Part shown: positions 14,201-26,800 of the stretch, piece by piece
Position numbering within the stretch: the first letter of the stretch is position 1
Layout of the letters: every line of letters starts with the position of its first letter
Source: Neodiprion pinetum
Lineage: Eukaryota > Arthropoda > Insecta > Hymenoptera > Diprionidae
Length of the DNA stretch: 64,000 bases
Direction: 5' to 3'
Assembly (NCBI RefSeq): GCF_021155775.2
Contig: NC_060236.1
Location: forward strand, 29,650,238-29,714,237
Made by a program: the position numbers and the translations under genes
Notes under the pieces: model-generated
What the model saw: only the letters and a program-made list of their open reading frames with translations
Told to the model about the DNA's origin: nothing
The model's database searches: none

Positions 14201-14396
14201 TGGCTCTCTGTCGACCGGAGGGCGAGTTTTAGCCACACGCGCCGATCTCGCTAAAATAAGCTTGACCAATCCTGTTTGCACGGAAGTTGATGAGAAGATA
14301 GCTCTCTCTCGACGTGTTGAGAAGCATTGGCGTCTTATTGGATGGGGTCAGATCCGCGGAGGGGACACCATCGAACCAATTATTGACCATAAATAA
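6547..14396 (+). CDS. eIF2gamma: Translation initiation factor eIF2 subunit gamma
   Basis: Nine exons join in phase to 473 residues (family about 472-475): 6547-6618, 7613-7676, 7838-7948, 12674-12907, 13156-13314, 13380-13609, 13687-13831, 13905-14074, 14160-14396. It is the GTP-binding core of eIF2, which carries initiator Met-tRNA to the 40S subunit. Visible GTPase motifs are G1 GHVAHGKST (residues 49-57), G3 DCPGH, G4 NKID in VVLQNKIDLV, and G5 ISAQ. The Cys knuckle follows LGYANAKIYKC (CDNEKCPRPAC, with another Cys later). The C-terminus is the conserved WGQIRGGDTIEP. Intron 3 (7949-12673) is 4.7 kb and contains the alternative Su(var)3-9 terminal exon, so this protein arises when that exon is skipped. 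A poly(A) signal AATAAA lies at 14408-14413. Confidence 0.97.
7949..9447 (+). other. Shared intron before the Su(var)3-9 exon
   Basis: AT-rich intronic DNA between shared exon 3 and the Su(var)3-9-specific acceptor. It includes a poly(A) run near 9101-9119 and no supported coding exon. Its 3' end lacks a long pyrimidine tract (TTTAAATCTTTGGCATTACAG), so the acceptor is only moderately strong. That fits alternative use. Confidence 0.6.
11238..12673 (+). other. Su(var)3-9 3' UTR and remainder of eIF2-gamma intron 3
   Basis: Follows the Su(var)3-9 stop. AATAAA at 11306-11311 should end that transcript, while eIF2-gamma transcription reads through to the acceptor TTCCAG before 12674. Very AT-rich, no coding signal. 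Confidence 0.55.
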
Positions 14397-15579
14397 ATCA
14401 ACGGACAAATAAATAAAGAAATAAGTAAATAATTGGAACAGGGAATTGCCGTGTATTTTACCTCATCTTTTTAATAAACTCTATGAACTCTCATCGAACT
14501 CCTCGTTTCAGTGTATATCTCGACAAATTCTTAATGCCAATCACATTGATTTTCATTGGAATCAAGAAGGAGGAAGGTGCAGAATTATAACTGCATTCTT
14601 TCGCCTTAAAAAGTATCAAAATAATATAATATGATCTACGAATGGCTTAAATTCTGCGGCACTAATATCAAGCCAAGTTTTCACTCAACGTTACAGGTTG
14701 TGTAGTTTAGGGATTTAAATAAGAACTACAAATTTTGGTGTGTTTCCCAGATAGTTACTAGATCTGGTGACAAAACAAATACCGACATTACATGGAAATT
14801 CATCGAATCTCTCGTAAAAAAAAGTGCAACAATACCATAACGATGATTGTTAATTTTCGGAGAGTAATTCCCCGACGCAATTCTGTTATGACAATCCGGT
14901 AGCCGGCTCATCATACGTATGACCGTGTATGCATGTATGTGCCGCGTTTGTACAAATTTTACGAGCCAAAATTCACTCTTATTTGTTTTTCCAACCAAGT
15001 CAATACGCAACAGGTTGTTAATAGATGTACGTACAAAACCGTATTGCGACTATAACCTGCAACTGTGCATTTGTATTCTTCGTCGCCTTTTAAATTCCTT
15101 TATATCCCGATCATACTATTATAAAGTTGTAAAAAATGACCAATCTGAAATTTAATATATTTAATATGAACGTAGATTGTACTTTTAACCATGCGATATA
15201 CAAAAACTTAATTCTGTTCTCATAACCACTTTTCAACGATTTTCAATTATTGGTTATTATCAATATTTTGTTCTTACTCTGATTGATTAGGCTCATTATC
15301 GCCCTACTGTCACTAATAAATACCGTTACACTCACTGTTATCGTTATTATTTGATTAAATATACACATATATGGTACAGATACTTATATTTAATCTAGAT
15401 GCAAACCCATGTTCCAATTATGACTTTCATATTTTCTGACAAGCTTCAGTCAGCTTAAGTTACAATTGTAACTTGCAATAGATCCTATTCACTGTTAGTA
15501 ATCATTAATAAAAAAATTACGGCACATTACCTGTCTAATTTTACGCTAATTTGATTTATTTAGCCACAAACCAAGCTAG
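14397..15579. other. Intergenic, eIF2-gamma to SQOR
   Basis: Contains the eIF2-gamma 3' UTR (AATAAA at 14408-14413 and again near 14470) and presumably the SQOR promoter. No supported gene. Confidence 0.5.
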
Positions 15580-17573
15580 ATGAGAACATCTCACGATATG
15601 TTTAGAACTTCAAGACACTGTGCTTTCTTGTCTTCAAGACAATTCAATAACGAAAATGTAATCCTCCGAAATGCACATCACAGGTAAATACAAGTACAGT
15701 CTTTACGATTTATTGGTTTAAGAAATTTTCAACAGCCAAATTCGTTGTTCTAACATTTTCTACGTGATAATCAAACCTTTTTCTGCACAATCAAAGTTAC
15801 TAATGCTCCAATACATCTTTCAGTTGCAAAATATTGGTGGTTGGCGGAGGGACTGCCGGTTGCACGATGGCTGCAAAATTTAGCAATAAATTTAAGGGCT
15901 CAAAGGATACAGTTGTTATCGTCGAACCTAGCAAGGTACTGACCTTGATGCAAATTTGGAGTTGATGAATAATTGCATCAATTTTTTCAGAGACATTATT
16001 ATCAGCCTATGTTCACCTTGATCGGGGGAGGTGTCAAAACTCTGGAATCGTCTTACAAGAGTATGGAGAAAGTTTTACCAAAAGATGCACAGTGGATAAA
16101 AGATCGGGTGGTCAAGTTTGAACCAGAATCTAACACGGTCACTGTTGCAAATGGAGATTCTATCCAATACGAATATTTGATAGTTGCTTTAGGTCTTCAA
16201 CTCTACTGGAACAAGGTATTATGTTTGTACTCTTGAAGATGCTATTTTCCTCAAAATTCAAGATATACGATCATGTTTTCATGCATGTAATTCATCGCCA
16301 AATACTTTTCTACAGATTCCAGGCCTCTCAGAAGCCTTAGAGGATCCCAAGGTTCCAGTTTGTTCAATATACGGACCTGAAACTGTTGGAAAAGTTTTCA
16401 GAACAATAGAAAATACAAAAAGTGGCTCAGCATATTTCACTTTTCCAAATTCTCCAGTGAAATGTCCGGGAGCACCGCAGAAGATAGTTTATCTTGCTGA
16501 AGAATATTGGCACAATGTAATAAAGATTTCTTTTTAAATTGCACACACTAATGGATATATTGAAACGCATTTTGATTCTATTTTACGATTCTTTAACATT
16601 TTTCATAGAAGAGGAAGCTCCAAGACATTCATGTTACATACAACACTGCACTGCCAGTTATTTTTGGTGTTAAAAAGTACGCTGATGCTCTATGGAAGGT
16701 CTGCCAGAGCAGAAATATATCGGTGAATTTACAGACGAATTTAATTGAAATTAGAACATCCAAAAACGAGGCAGTTTTTCAGAATTTACAAAACCCGGAT
16801 GAACTGAATACTGTGAAGGTGAGAAACTGTTTTTAGATGAACGATTACTATTCAACTACCGGTAATCCGCTGCTTCCAACAATCTTTTATTCTAGTATTC
16901 CATGCTGCATGTTACACCGCCAATGGGACCTCCTGAATTGTTGAAGAATCACTCTGCACTGACTAACGAGGCTGGATTTTTGAGTGTTGATCCTCAAACT
17001 CTGAGGCACGATAAATACTCGAATATATTTGGCCTTGGCGATTGTACGAATACTCCGAATTCAAAAACTATGGCCGCAATTGGTAACTAATTTATTGATA
17101 TATAGCATGAATTTGCAACGAACTTTGCAATCAATTTGATGAGAAAATCGATTTTTAAACTGTTAATTTTACAGCGGCACAATCAAAGGTCGTTTACGAA
17201 CATCTGTCCGCGGATTTGAGTGGAAAGGTATCAAAAGAGACGTACAACGGCTATGCTTCCTGCCCTCTTGTTACTGGCTATGGAAAGTGTATCTTGGCTG
17301 AATTCGACTATAAGCTTCAGCCCACCGAAACTTTCCCTATCAATCAAGCCAAAGAATATTTTGCTATGTATTTATTGAAGAAATATTTCTTCCCTTATCT
17401 CTATTGGAATTGGATGCTGAAGTGAGTTATTTGAGTTGCTTTGAAGCAAATGTGAGTGCAATCAAAATCATTTTTTTAATTTCAGGGGTCACTGGAATGG
17501 TCCTGCTATATTTCGCAAGTATCTTAACTGCTTTTCGAGAAAAGAAGTTGCCCCAATATCAAAGACACAGTGA
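15580..17573 (+). CDS. SQOR: Sulfide:quinone oxidoreductase, mitochondrial
   Basis: Eight exons in phase give 457 residues (human SQOR 450): 15580-15683, 15824-15935, 15991-16215, 16316-16516, 16609-16818, 16896-17082, 17175-17421, 17486-17573. The N-terminus is Arg/Ser-rich without acidic residues at first, as in a mitochondrial presequence. The FAD dinucleotide-binding motif CKILVVGGGTAGC lies at about 36-48. Then come RHYYQPMFTLIGGG, the second FAD-site motif FGLGDCTN, and the C-terminal membrane-associated segment YWNWMLKGHWNGPAIFRKYL. Both catalytic cysteines of the type I enzyme are present: Cys197 in PVKCPGAPQK and Cys376 in YASCPLVTGYGKC. The enzyme oxidises H2S at the inner membrane, passing electrons to ubiquinone and forming persulfide. 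The first exon was chosen because it gives the right phase and a transit peptide; Met7 is an alternative start. Confidence 0.95.
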
Positions 17574-18001
17574 AGCTGAATCTAATGATCACAGATGTCA
17601 TTGATACCATTTACTGTACAAAATGTACATATGTATTATTCGTTATTTAATATCCTGTCGATGTCATATGTAAACAATGTAAATACTCGAGGTATCTTTA
17701 AAGTCCTATACATGCAAAAAAACTTTTTCAAGCATCCAAAAATGTCCGAGAAAAAGACATACTTTATATTTCTTATCATTCTTATATTATTTCATATTTT
17801 TCACGACCCTGTTACCCGATTACATAGCAACGGGTTCGAATTATTTGGTTGGCATTGGTTATTGATTTAACACTTCCGAGATTATAAAATAACCTCTGGC
17901 AAGTGCATTCAACTGACATACTTGTTGTGGATTTTTTTTCTCGTGCATAAATTGTTTATTGTCTGATATATGATGAAAAGATAATCAATGAATGTTTAAA
18001 C
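17574..18001 (+). other. SQOR 3' region and SMKR1-like promoter
   Basis: AT-rich 428 bp between two same-strand genes. A continuous open frame (17595-17870) is rich in Tyr/Phe/Ile, has no splice or homology support, and is rejected as coding. Confidence 0.4.
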
Positions 18002-18277
18002 ATGGAGCCAAAAGGAAAATCAAAGAAGAAAAAAGGGGGAGACCGTAAGGCTAAAGAGAAATCTGGAGGTTCTGCGGGTAAAAACGGGAAAGGACCCAAA
18101 AAGAGTTCTCGTACCTCAAAAAAGAGTGCGGGGAAATCTCGATTTGGGATGGATATATTCAATGAGGAAATGATGGATAACGCTTATTACACTTGTCACA
18201 ACATCATGGACGTACTCAAGTTTCGAGGATTTCCCTGGCCTGAGCTTCAAAAGAAAAAGAGCAAGAAGAAACGTTGA
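18002..18277 (+). CDS. SMKR1: Small lysine-rich protein 1 (SMKR1)-like
   Basis: Single-exon 91-residue protein. The first half is almost entirely Lys/Gly/Ser (MEPKGKSKKKKGGDRKAKEK and similar repeats). The second half is a short conserved block: FGMDIFNEEMMDNAYYTCHN, then IMDVLKFRGFPWP, then a basic tail QKKKSKKKR. From memory, vertebrate SMKR1 has the same plan: a Lys/Gly-rich start, then a motif of the form LYYIAHNVxDxLxxRGFxWP, then a basic tail. The shared core is YYxxHNxxDxLxxRGFxWP. The family's function is not established to my knowledge. It lies 428 bp after SQOR on the same strand and is convergent with Bap55, with 446 bp between stops. A basic nucleolar-type protein is an alternative reading, but the core match argues for SMKR1. 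Confidence 0.8.
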   Translation: MEPKGKSKKKKGGDRKAKEKSGGSAGKNGKGPKKSSRTSKKSAGKSRFGMDIFNEEMMDNAYYTCHNIMDVLKFRGFPWPELQKKKSKKKR

Positions 18278-18723
18278 GTTTTCAGTGAAACAATTTGAAT
18301 GGAGCTAAAATCATGCAAGAATGCTATCACTTTAAGAGATTTTGTTTTATTATTATATTATAAAAATGTCAGCAATACACGACGAACGTTGAAAATATCT
18401 GTACGCAATCTGTTTATTATCATACTCTGCTGGTAAAAATATTATTTGAAAAGTTTTTATCGCGCATGTACGACTTGCAGGAACGAAAGTCTGTACAATG
18501 ATTTTCGTAAATGAAGTAACAGTAAAACGTTTGAATTTAAATAAATTGAGAAGAACACAGAAAATCTTGGTAGTTTGAAATTTTTCGACACTAGAACCAT
18601 TAATTTTACAATATAACTTTCATACAACTCTGAGCCTGTATCCTCGCTTACTTTACTCACGGAATTCAATCATCTATTCGCAAGTAGAGGTAGTTAGAAA
18701 AACGTTAGTATTAGATTTACAAA
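18278..18723. other. Convergent 3' ends of SMKR1-like and Bap55
   Basis: Short region shared by two converging transcripts. TTTATT at 18413-18418 supplies a minus-strand AATAAA for Bap55, so its 3' UTR would be about 300 nt and approach the SMKR1-like 3' UTR. Confidence 0.45.
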
Positions 18724-21448
18724 TCAAGGACATTTCCTTTCAACTTGACTTTTTCCACTCTCCTCATACTCCTGACTTGAAATCCACATTTGTTGAAACG
18801 TTCCAATCGACGCCAAGATAGAACCTCCTATCCAAGCACCGAATCTCCTCTCTGCGCAGCCGTTAGCGCTTATCACTTTCAATCGCATACTGGATGGAAT
18901 CCTCATGGAGAGATCTCTGTTCAACCTTTCTGGAAATCCCTTTACAAATAAAATGGAATAAAAATCGCTATAAACTCAACGATTCTGTGGAAAAAAAATT
19001 GGGTTAATCGAATTTTCGAAAGCAGTAACGGGGGATTCCCCCTTTTTAACTACGCCATCCCTTAGCCTTTGCATGGAGGTTTATGATCGAAATCTAGCTG
19101 GATAGTTGAACACAGATAGATGTAAAAACTAGAACGTGAAGTCACCACTCGAAGGAAACCAATTGAGAATATCCTGTTAGCGGTCAATAGTCCAGAGCAG
19201 CCCCCTGCAACTAGATCGAGCGAAAAAGTAAAAAGAGTAACCTAGTATGTCACATAATTTTAGTTCTTATTGAAGGCGCTAGTAGTGCAGTTGCACGGGT
19301 TGCACTCTGTAAAGGCCGTAAAGGTAATCGCGCAAACCCACTGATATATATCGCAAACCGCGCAACTGTACTACTAACGCTCTCTACCGAGTGTGACAAC
19401 ATAGACTCGTTTTCTGAAACACAGAGTTGCAGGGAGCTGGTCCAGAGTAAAATTCTGTCACAAATGGGTTGCGAAACCACCGTTTAAAAAAAATCTAGAC
19501 CTCGTATTTACCTGTATAAACGAGTTTCCACCAGTTACTACGACGCTACCGTACAGAGCTGGCCTTACGTCGACATCGCACATTCCGACACTGGTTGTTA
19601 CAATGTGTCCGACTCCGAGCATCGTATTTCCAACTCCACCACCACGCATTTGAACCATGCTGGGATCGAATAATGCTTCTGGAATACGGAAACGCTCTGT
19701 GCTGAAATCCTATGAAGAAAAAAGAGAAATGCCGAAAAAATGTTCGGGTTTTGTACCGTTGTAAGGTCCTGTTGAATTTGTTTTTGGCATTGCTTACCCG
19801 ATGATAGCCAGTTGGGAACTCGTATTGAACAGCAGGTACGGAAGAGACAATTTTTTCGTCATAGGGTGTTTCTGAGACTTGAAGAACCGTCGCTTGAAAG
19901 TCCTGGACAAGCTTTTTAACCATGTAATTATGCCACGATTTTGTTACCTCTGGCAAACCCTTCTTTTTCACCCATTTAGGCTTCTCTTGATCTTTCACGA
20001 CTTCTTTACTGCCCACCAAGTACGATGGCGACAAGTCAATTTCCTGCTCCTATTTTTTTAATATTATGTAAGAAATTTATAATTGCATGATATATTCTTT
20101 ATGATGAAAGTTTTCGGATCTGTACTTGCCTGTAGAAATTGTCTGCATTGCATACTTATGTAATCCCCGCCGAGAGGTGATTTGACGATGGCTTGAGTTA
20201 ATACAAAACCATCTTGAACCGGTACGGCCGAAGTGTGTGTAGCTCCACTGTCCACCACGATACCTGTGGCTCGACCATTAGCAAATGCTGCCAGCACAGC
20301 ATTTTTGACCAGAAAGTAAGCAGGGACATTATATTTCTCGAACATTAATTCGGTCAGCTTTTCTCGCTTGCTACGAACGTTCCACGGAGATTCAGAAAAT
20401 AATACAGGATGATATTCGGCGTCAGATTGTATCACTTTGGCATAAGTGTAATCCAAAATCTGTGGGAAGAGAATTAGGTAATGAATAATATCTTTATATT
20501 CGGTTCTAAGGTATAAATAATAATATTAATAACAACATTAAGCTTTTGTTAAAATCTATAGATTGATAGAATTTCGTAACAAATAATTTGCATTTTTGTG
20601 GCAAAATCTTTGAACAACATAAATATAATGTTATTCTTAGTTTGAAGGAATATAAACAACTTGCTGCTCCAAGTGTATTGCCTGCCCAATCGATTTTATT
20701 TATTGTATATTATTGTTTCTATTTAATTCCTTAAAGTTCCGTTGGTTCGATGGTATCTGTTGAAATTTTAGGCGATGTTTACCTGTCGTGTTAAAAATTG
20801 TGGTGTTCTATTTTCTTCGAAAAGGAAATATTTCATGCGGATTGTTCGGCTGGAGTGGCGTAACAATAGCAGAGCATTCTTAGAAAACCATTGAATAAGG
20901 ATATTTCTAAAAGATTTGAATCAGAAAACGTAAAAATTAGGTGCTCTTTAAATGCTGATTAGAAGTTACCAAATGGTTCTTAGTGAAACATTTATTCGTG
21001 TTTTAATTCTTTGTTTCCGGTTTCTTTAGTTTCATTTTTTATGAACTTGGTAATGTTCCGCCGATATTATTCTCAACTTGTGAAGAAGTGATTGAAAACA
21101 AGTCTATGCCAGTTTTACCTTTTCGAAGTGGTCCCAATCTTCGATCATTCCATCCTTCATGTAGCTGGCGACTTCCATTCCCTTCCTAGGTACGTGAAGT
21201 ATCGTTGTGTCGACGTAATACTTGCTACCTGACTGAGTGATGTTGCCGTCAGGTTTCTTGTCATCTATATCCATGGCGTCATTCTTTGTTGCTGTCGTAG
21301 CGCCCGGGTCTTCACCCACGCCGACAACTGCAGGAATCTCAGCCTTTGGTGTATCTTCCTGCGCGTAACCGACCCGCAGCGAGTGATGACCCAAATCAAA
21401 GACGAGCGCCCCGATCTCATCACCACCATATAGCATGCCGCCAGACAT
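18724..21448 (-). CDS. Bap55: Actin-related protein BAP55 (BAF53/ACTL6 homolog)
   Basis: Five exons, all joined in phase 0, give 441 residues: 21448-21119, 20459-20130, 20049-19798, 19709-19512, 18939-18724. This is an actin-fold subunit of the BAP/PBAP (SWI/SNF) remodeller and of Tip60/INO80-type complexes. Visible actin-family segments are GALVFDLGHHSLRVGYAQ at the N-terminus, VDSGATHTSAVPV (second phosphate-binding loop), IVKSPLGGDYISMQCRQFLQ, KSWHNYM, SVGMCDVDVRPALYGSVVVT, and the C-terminus WIGGSILASIGTFQQMWISS...QEYEE...VERKCP. The ending KCP rather than actin's KCF, and the acidic DDKKPD insert in subdomain 2, match ACTL6A/BAP55. Intron 2 (20050-20129) begins with GC rather than GT: the donor is CTACAG then GCAAGT. 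The nearby GT would break the frame. Confidence 0.96.
19275..19380. repeat. Imperfect inverted repeat inside Bap55 intron 4
   Basis: Arms of about 29 bp, 19275-19303 (GGCGCTAGTAGTGCAGTTGC onward) and 19352-19380, are complementary with about four mismatches and are separated by 48 bp. Weaker complementarity (TGTCACA) extends outward on both sides. It could be a remnant of a hairpin-forming mobile element or simply a structured intron segment. Confidence 0.55.
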
Positions 21449-22140
21449 TGTAGTTGCCTATAAGTCTCGGCTGAGGAGAGGACAAAATAATATTGACATT
21501 TAGTAACTGTGGCACAATTATTTTCCCTCGTTGGGATGATACTTTCGTTTTAAATTTGGGATGAAAAACGTTTTTGCGTATTCAGCGAATTAATTGATTC
21601 TCCAGATTAATATTCGTTGAGGCACTTGGTTAGGGGTTAGAAAAATTACACAGTGATTGTATTATTTCGATGTGTGTTTTCTACCTTACAAATTGTTTCG
21701 ATTGGATTACGATTTAGTAGATCGTTTTAGGTTGGGTAATTTTTTGCGTTAATTCTTTATAACAACTCAGTGTACGAAACTTACCAATTATCAAACACTC
21801 ATAACTTCTATGGGTTCGAGTCACGAACTAACAGAATTAACACAGTACAATTCAACATAACCTATACGAATCGACGCTATGGATGCTTTCGCCGGGCTGT
21901 TCGTCCACAAACTGAATGCTCTACCGAGAAATCAGACTCGCTCACCTTTCTCGTCCAGATTTATATAGTTAGACGTTTATTTGTATTGCCCGGTGAATTG
22001 GGCAAGTGTGAAGCGCGGCTGAATTCACCGTTCGATTTGAATCGTATTCGAAAACGCATCGTTTGCAACGGAGTTTCAAGGTTAAAAACTGTACGGTTTT
22101 TTTTTAAAGAAATTTAAAATTCAAATTTATTACAGACATT
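21449..22140. other. Bap55 upstream region
   Basis: Contains the Bap55 promoter and 5' UTR (minus strand). An acceptor-free open frame on the plus strand (21770-22117) has no recognisable features and is not called. Confidence 0.4.
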
Positions 22141-24466
22141 TTATTTCGGAACTTGATCCATTGGAATTGTATGTATAGATATATGTGTATACATATATGT
22201 ATGTATGTATGTATATAGATATATGTATATGTTATCATACATGTGTATATATACACTATGTATGTATAATTACAATATTTTCCTAGAGATATCGAAATTT
22301 ATTGTTTTTATTTATTTTTTCACCCATTTTCTTTTGATTTCATTTTTTTCCACCGTATTTTCTTTAATAGTCAAATATTCAAATATAAATTTCATCAATC
22401 GATTAATCAATTAGTTAATTAATTAACAATCGTAGTTACAGTTTACGGTAACAGTTTGTAATATTATGTACGGCGTTGCGTTCAGTTGTATTCGAATGAT
22501 TTAATCGAATTCTGTTACAGAGTTTTATATAATAATTACTGTACTGTCACATTGAATTTCAACGATTAAACGATTAAACAAGCCTAGAGTATCGCAGGCG
22601 TGTCTACGAGCATTATTTCGGTTTTAGATTCAATTTTGGAGGAAGGAAAATACTTTGAATACAAACGTGTCTTACATGCGTAGGTATATGGACGTATTGT
22701 GAGTACATACGTTATACAAAGTTGTAGGCAGCGCGGCGCTCGCTCAAGTTTATATATTTATAGTTATATTATACAGTATAGTTTATTTATTATCTTCGAT
22801 CTCTCAGGCAAGAATTGTTGCCCTTTTTTTCTATCCTTTTAAAATAGCGCGTGTGTATTATTTTATATTCATTTCTAATTGTATAAGTACAACTATAACA
22901 ATTTTCAATGCCAATTTCACAAAAAAACGGAGAGATATAAAGAGAAGCTGCGACCTATAGAATATAACACAGTTTTTTCAATGTAATACAGTATAATACA
23001 ACAGCTGGTACACAACGAAAGAAATTCTATTCATCGCTTAAAAAGAGGCGTAATTATTATTATTATCGTCATTATATAATACGAATCACGTATTCTGTAT
23101 TTTTCTTACAACTTTATTGGCGTCAATTCGATACTCTCTCAATAATTATCAACGATTGTTATTACAATTATTATTATTATCATTCGTCACTCTTTTTTCA
23201 GTGTCAATCATCATGCTACTTTCTTCATCTTATACGTGTTATACATCAATATATATTTAATATTTGTATGCATATTATATCAATGCATTATTGCATTAAT
23301 AATTACAATAGTACCATGCACAATAATTAATAGTTGTAAATTCGTTTCACATATGCCTGGTGTTACAATAATAACTGTATTCTCGTTCTCTTCATGTTTT
23401 TCCTAAGTTTTGCGCATCATTTATTACTTTCTTCTACCTTTCTTTCACGTGAATTATCAAATTGAACGTCCTCAATAATTCGTTACTCTTTTATATTTTT
23501 CAAACAAAAGAACTCTATTTCTCATTTTTTTATGTACCTACTTAGAAATTACAGCTTAATTCATACGATAGACGAAATTTCGCTGATGGAAGAAAACCAA
23601 AATGAAACGAAACAGTAATACCAATTTTTTTCTAAAAAAAAAATATTCCAATTTCGCCAACGACGAGATAATGTGTGAAAAATCAGAAAATTATTGAGAA
23701 CAACAATTGCAACGTTTAAAAAAAAAACTTCACCAATCTGACGCGACGTATCTTTGATTTTTTTATTAGACCAAACAAAGTGTTTCAAAGTCTTAACAGA
23801 ACAACAACAGCGCAGTTCATTATTGATGATGATAATTAATAATCATAAAGGTAAAATAGTGATAAAACCAATGATAATAATAACAATGTCACATTCATTA
23901 TACATATTATTGTATTATATTCACTCGTATATTACTGTTATTGTATAATTACAATTGTTTATTTAATTTAAATTTTGTTTTCTTTTTTCTCTGTTCTTTT
24001 TAATCAAGTATTATTCATACAGCAATATTGCGGCGGCTCTTTTCGATAAGGCCCAGTAAGGCAACGCGGGTAGCTAATAATAATAACCATGACAATCATA
24101 ATAACAACAACAATACTAATAAGAATAACAACAATAATAATAATAATAATACTAATAAGAATAATATAATGTATTTTGGTATATTATAATAGACATTTAT
24201 AATAAATTCTATATTAACTATTGTACGTGAAGCTTGAAACCCACGGAAAACTTTTCTTTTCCCATGTAAGCATATAATATTAAATATTTTGCTCGCGGCT
24301 CCCTGATCGACGGTATAGGTATAGGTATACATTATGTTTATATATATATATAAAATGAGATAATAGAAAATTAATTTAAATTAAATATGTTCAGTATTTT
24401 AGTTTTACATTAGTGAATGTAATGCAGAAATTAGAAAGAGATAGCTGGTTGAGCGTTAGGAGATAG

Positions 24467-24470
<4 letters not shown>

Positions 24471-24525
<55 letters not shown>
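24471..24525. repeat. (GA)n microsatellite
   Basis: Uninterrupted AG dinucleotide repeat, about 27 units. Confidence 0.95.
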
Positions 24526-24527
<2 letters not shown>

Positions 24528-24755
24528 GTTATAAATGAGCGAGGAGGTAATGAAAAAAGTACTTTATGCCTGTTGTATACATATAATATCATATCTAATA
24601 ATTGTTTAGCTCACGTACACGATTAGTTATCATTGTTATATAGGTATATCATAATAATTATAATTATATAGGTATAATAATTGATTGTAGGTTAAAGAAT
24701 TAAACTGTCACGCGGCAGGAAATCAGCCTTTCAATTGTTTCGTCGAATAGTATTA

Positions 24756-24957
<202 letters not shown>

Positions 24958-26800
24958 AACGTAGGCAGGTATGTAATAGAATGATTATCTGTACAGCGAG
25001 AACGTTAAATGAAAAAAAAAAACACAATGTGCAGTTCAATCAAAGATGGTACCTACAACTTTTTTTTCGCGTTGTCTTTTTCAACGCCTTCGTAATGTAA
25101 GATTTCATACAAACGCATACTACTGTGTCTAACCAGCATATTATTGTGGGTATACAGTCAGTGAATCTTTGAAAAAAAAAAAATCAAAAAACGACAAACA
25201 ACGATTAATAATATTTGCTGTAAGAAAAATGATAACAATAATCAGAAACGTGATATTTCTGAATTATAATTAATTTATACGGTGGGCGAAAAGAAAATAA
25301 AAAAATTCATACTGAAGTGAACTAAAATCATAAGTAATCGAAAAACACTGACAATACGTGAAATTTTATAACACGTCTGACATCGTATCGCAAATGCTTC
25401 GTATTATACGTCTAAAGGTGAAGTGTAGGTATAATTGTCACATTTGTAATAGCACTTTGTTTTTTTTTTTCCTCTCCCTCATTCGCAACGTTCGAAAAGT
25501 TTGAATTTGTACAATTTGCATCATTTGCATAACACTCGTTCTCATAAGTTATCCGTTTCAGTGTTACATACATATACATTCTATATGTATAAGCATTTCT
25601 CAGCGAACGGAAGATAAATTGATGAAAAATAGATGAAATATTTTCTTTTCTTCTAAATTACGATTGAGGTTTGTTCGAACATTGCTTACGGAGGGGGGAA
25701 AAATGGTCATAAACAAAATACGTGCAAAAATTGAAAAAAAAATACATACCTCTAACTTTTCACTGCCTACTGTATGATAATTCGACTTTTGTTACTATGC
25801 GATATGAAAAAAAAAAGAAATAGAAACGAATAAATAAATAAATGAAGTAATAAATTTGGTGTGTAATTATGTATGCTTAATTATATACATTTCGATCCCG
25901 GAATATTTTTTTAATCAGGTGGGTGCAGAAAGTTTAATCGAAATTATTATTTTTATTATATCTTTTTCAAACGTATGAATGTATGTGTATAATTTTGCAG
26001 TGAAAGAAAAGTTTCCTAGCCGTTTAATTAAATGAGATGATATATGTATACACGTACAATTGTTCGATCGTTCTTCGAAATATCATTATTACATTTCATA
26101 AGAAATAAGATTAAGTGTAAACGAAAAAAAAACACGAGAAAAAAACGAACAAAAAATTATCACAAGGTTTCATTTTGCAAATCCAATTATTGCACTTAAT
26201 ATGTAATATATTATCTTATATTACGAACAATTGTGTATATATTATATAAGCTTCAATGTCGCGTTGTATAATGAAGTATCATATTATAACGTTGGCACCT
26301 GCAGTAGTTTGAAGAAGTTTTACATATACTTCATACAATATACTATTAACCGTCCAACGGGAATTAATTTATGATTATTATTTAGAATTTTTATAACGCA
26401 TTTTTATCCTCCGCACTTTTCGTGTAATTCCTCCCTTATAAATTTAATCATTTGTTTATAGCTATTCTTATAATGCATGAAATTTGCGAGTGAACGCTCT
26501 ACGTGCACAAAATCACGTATCACATATGCATAATGTGAGATTATAATAGGTATAATTACAATTTGCGTGGTACATATTTTTTTTTTTTTTCCCCTAGTCA
26601 ACACAATATTTTCGTACCAGGTGAATATAGTAATATGCAGATGAATGCAGCGCGTGTACATATATTTATATAATATATACGTATATATATACCTTTCTTA
26701 TCATACACAGCATGTAAATGTATAGCCTGTTCCACTAAATGCCCCATATGTATATGTATATTATGTTATATAAATATATATCAGCGCGTGTTTGAATATA

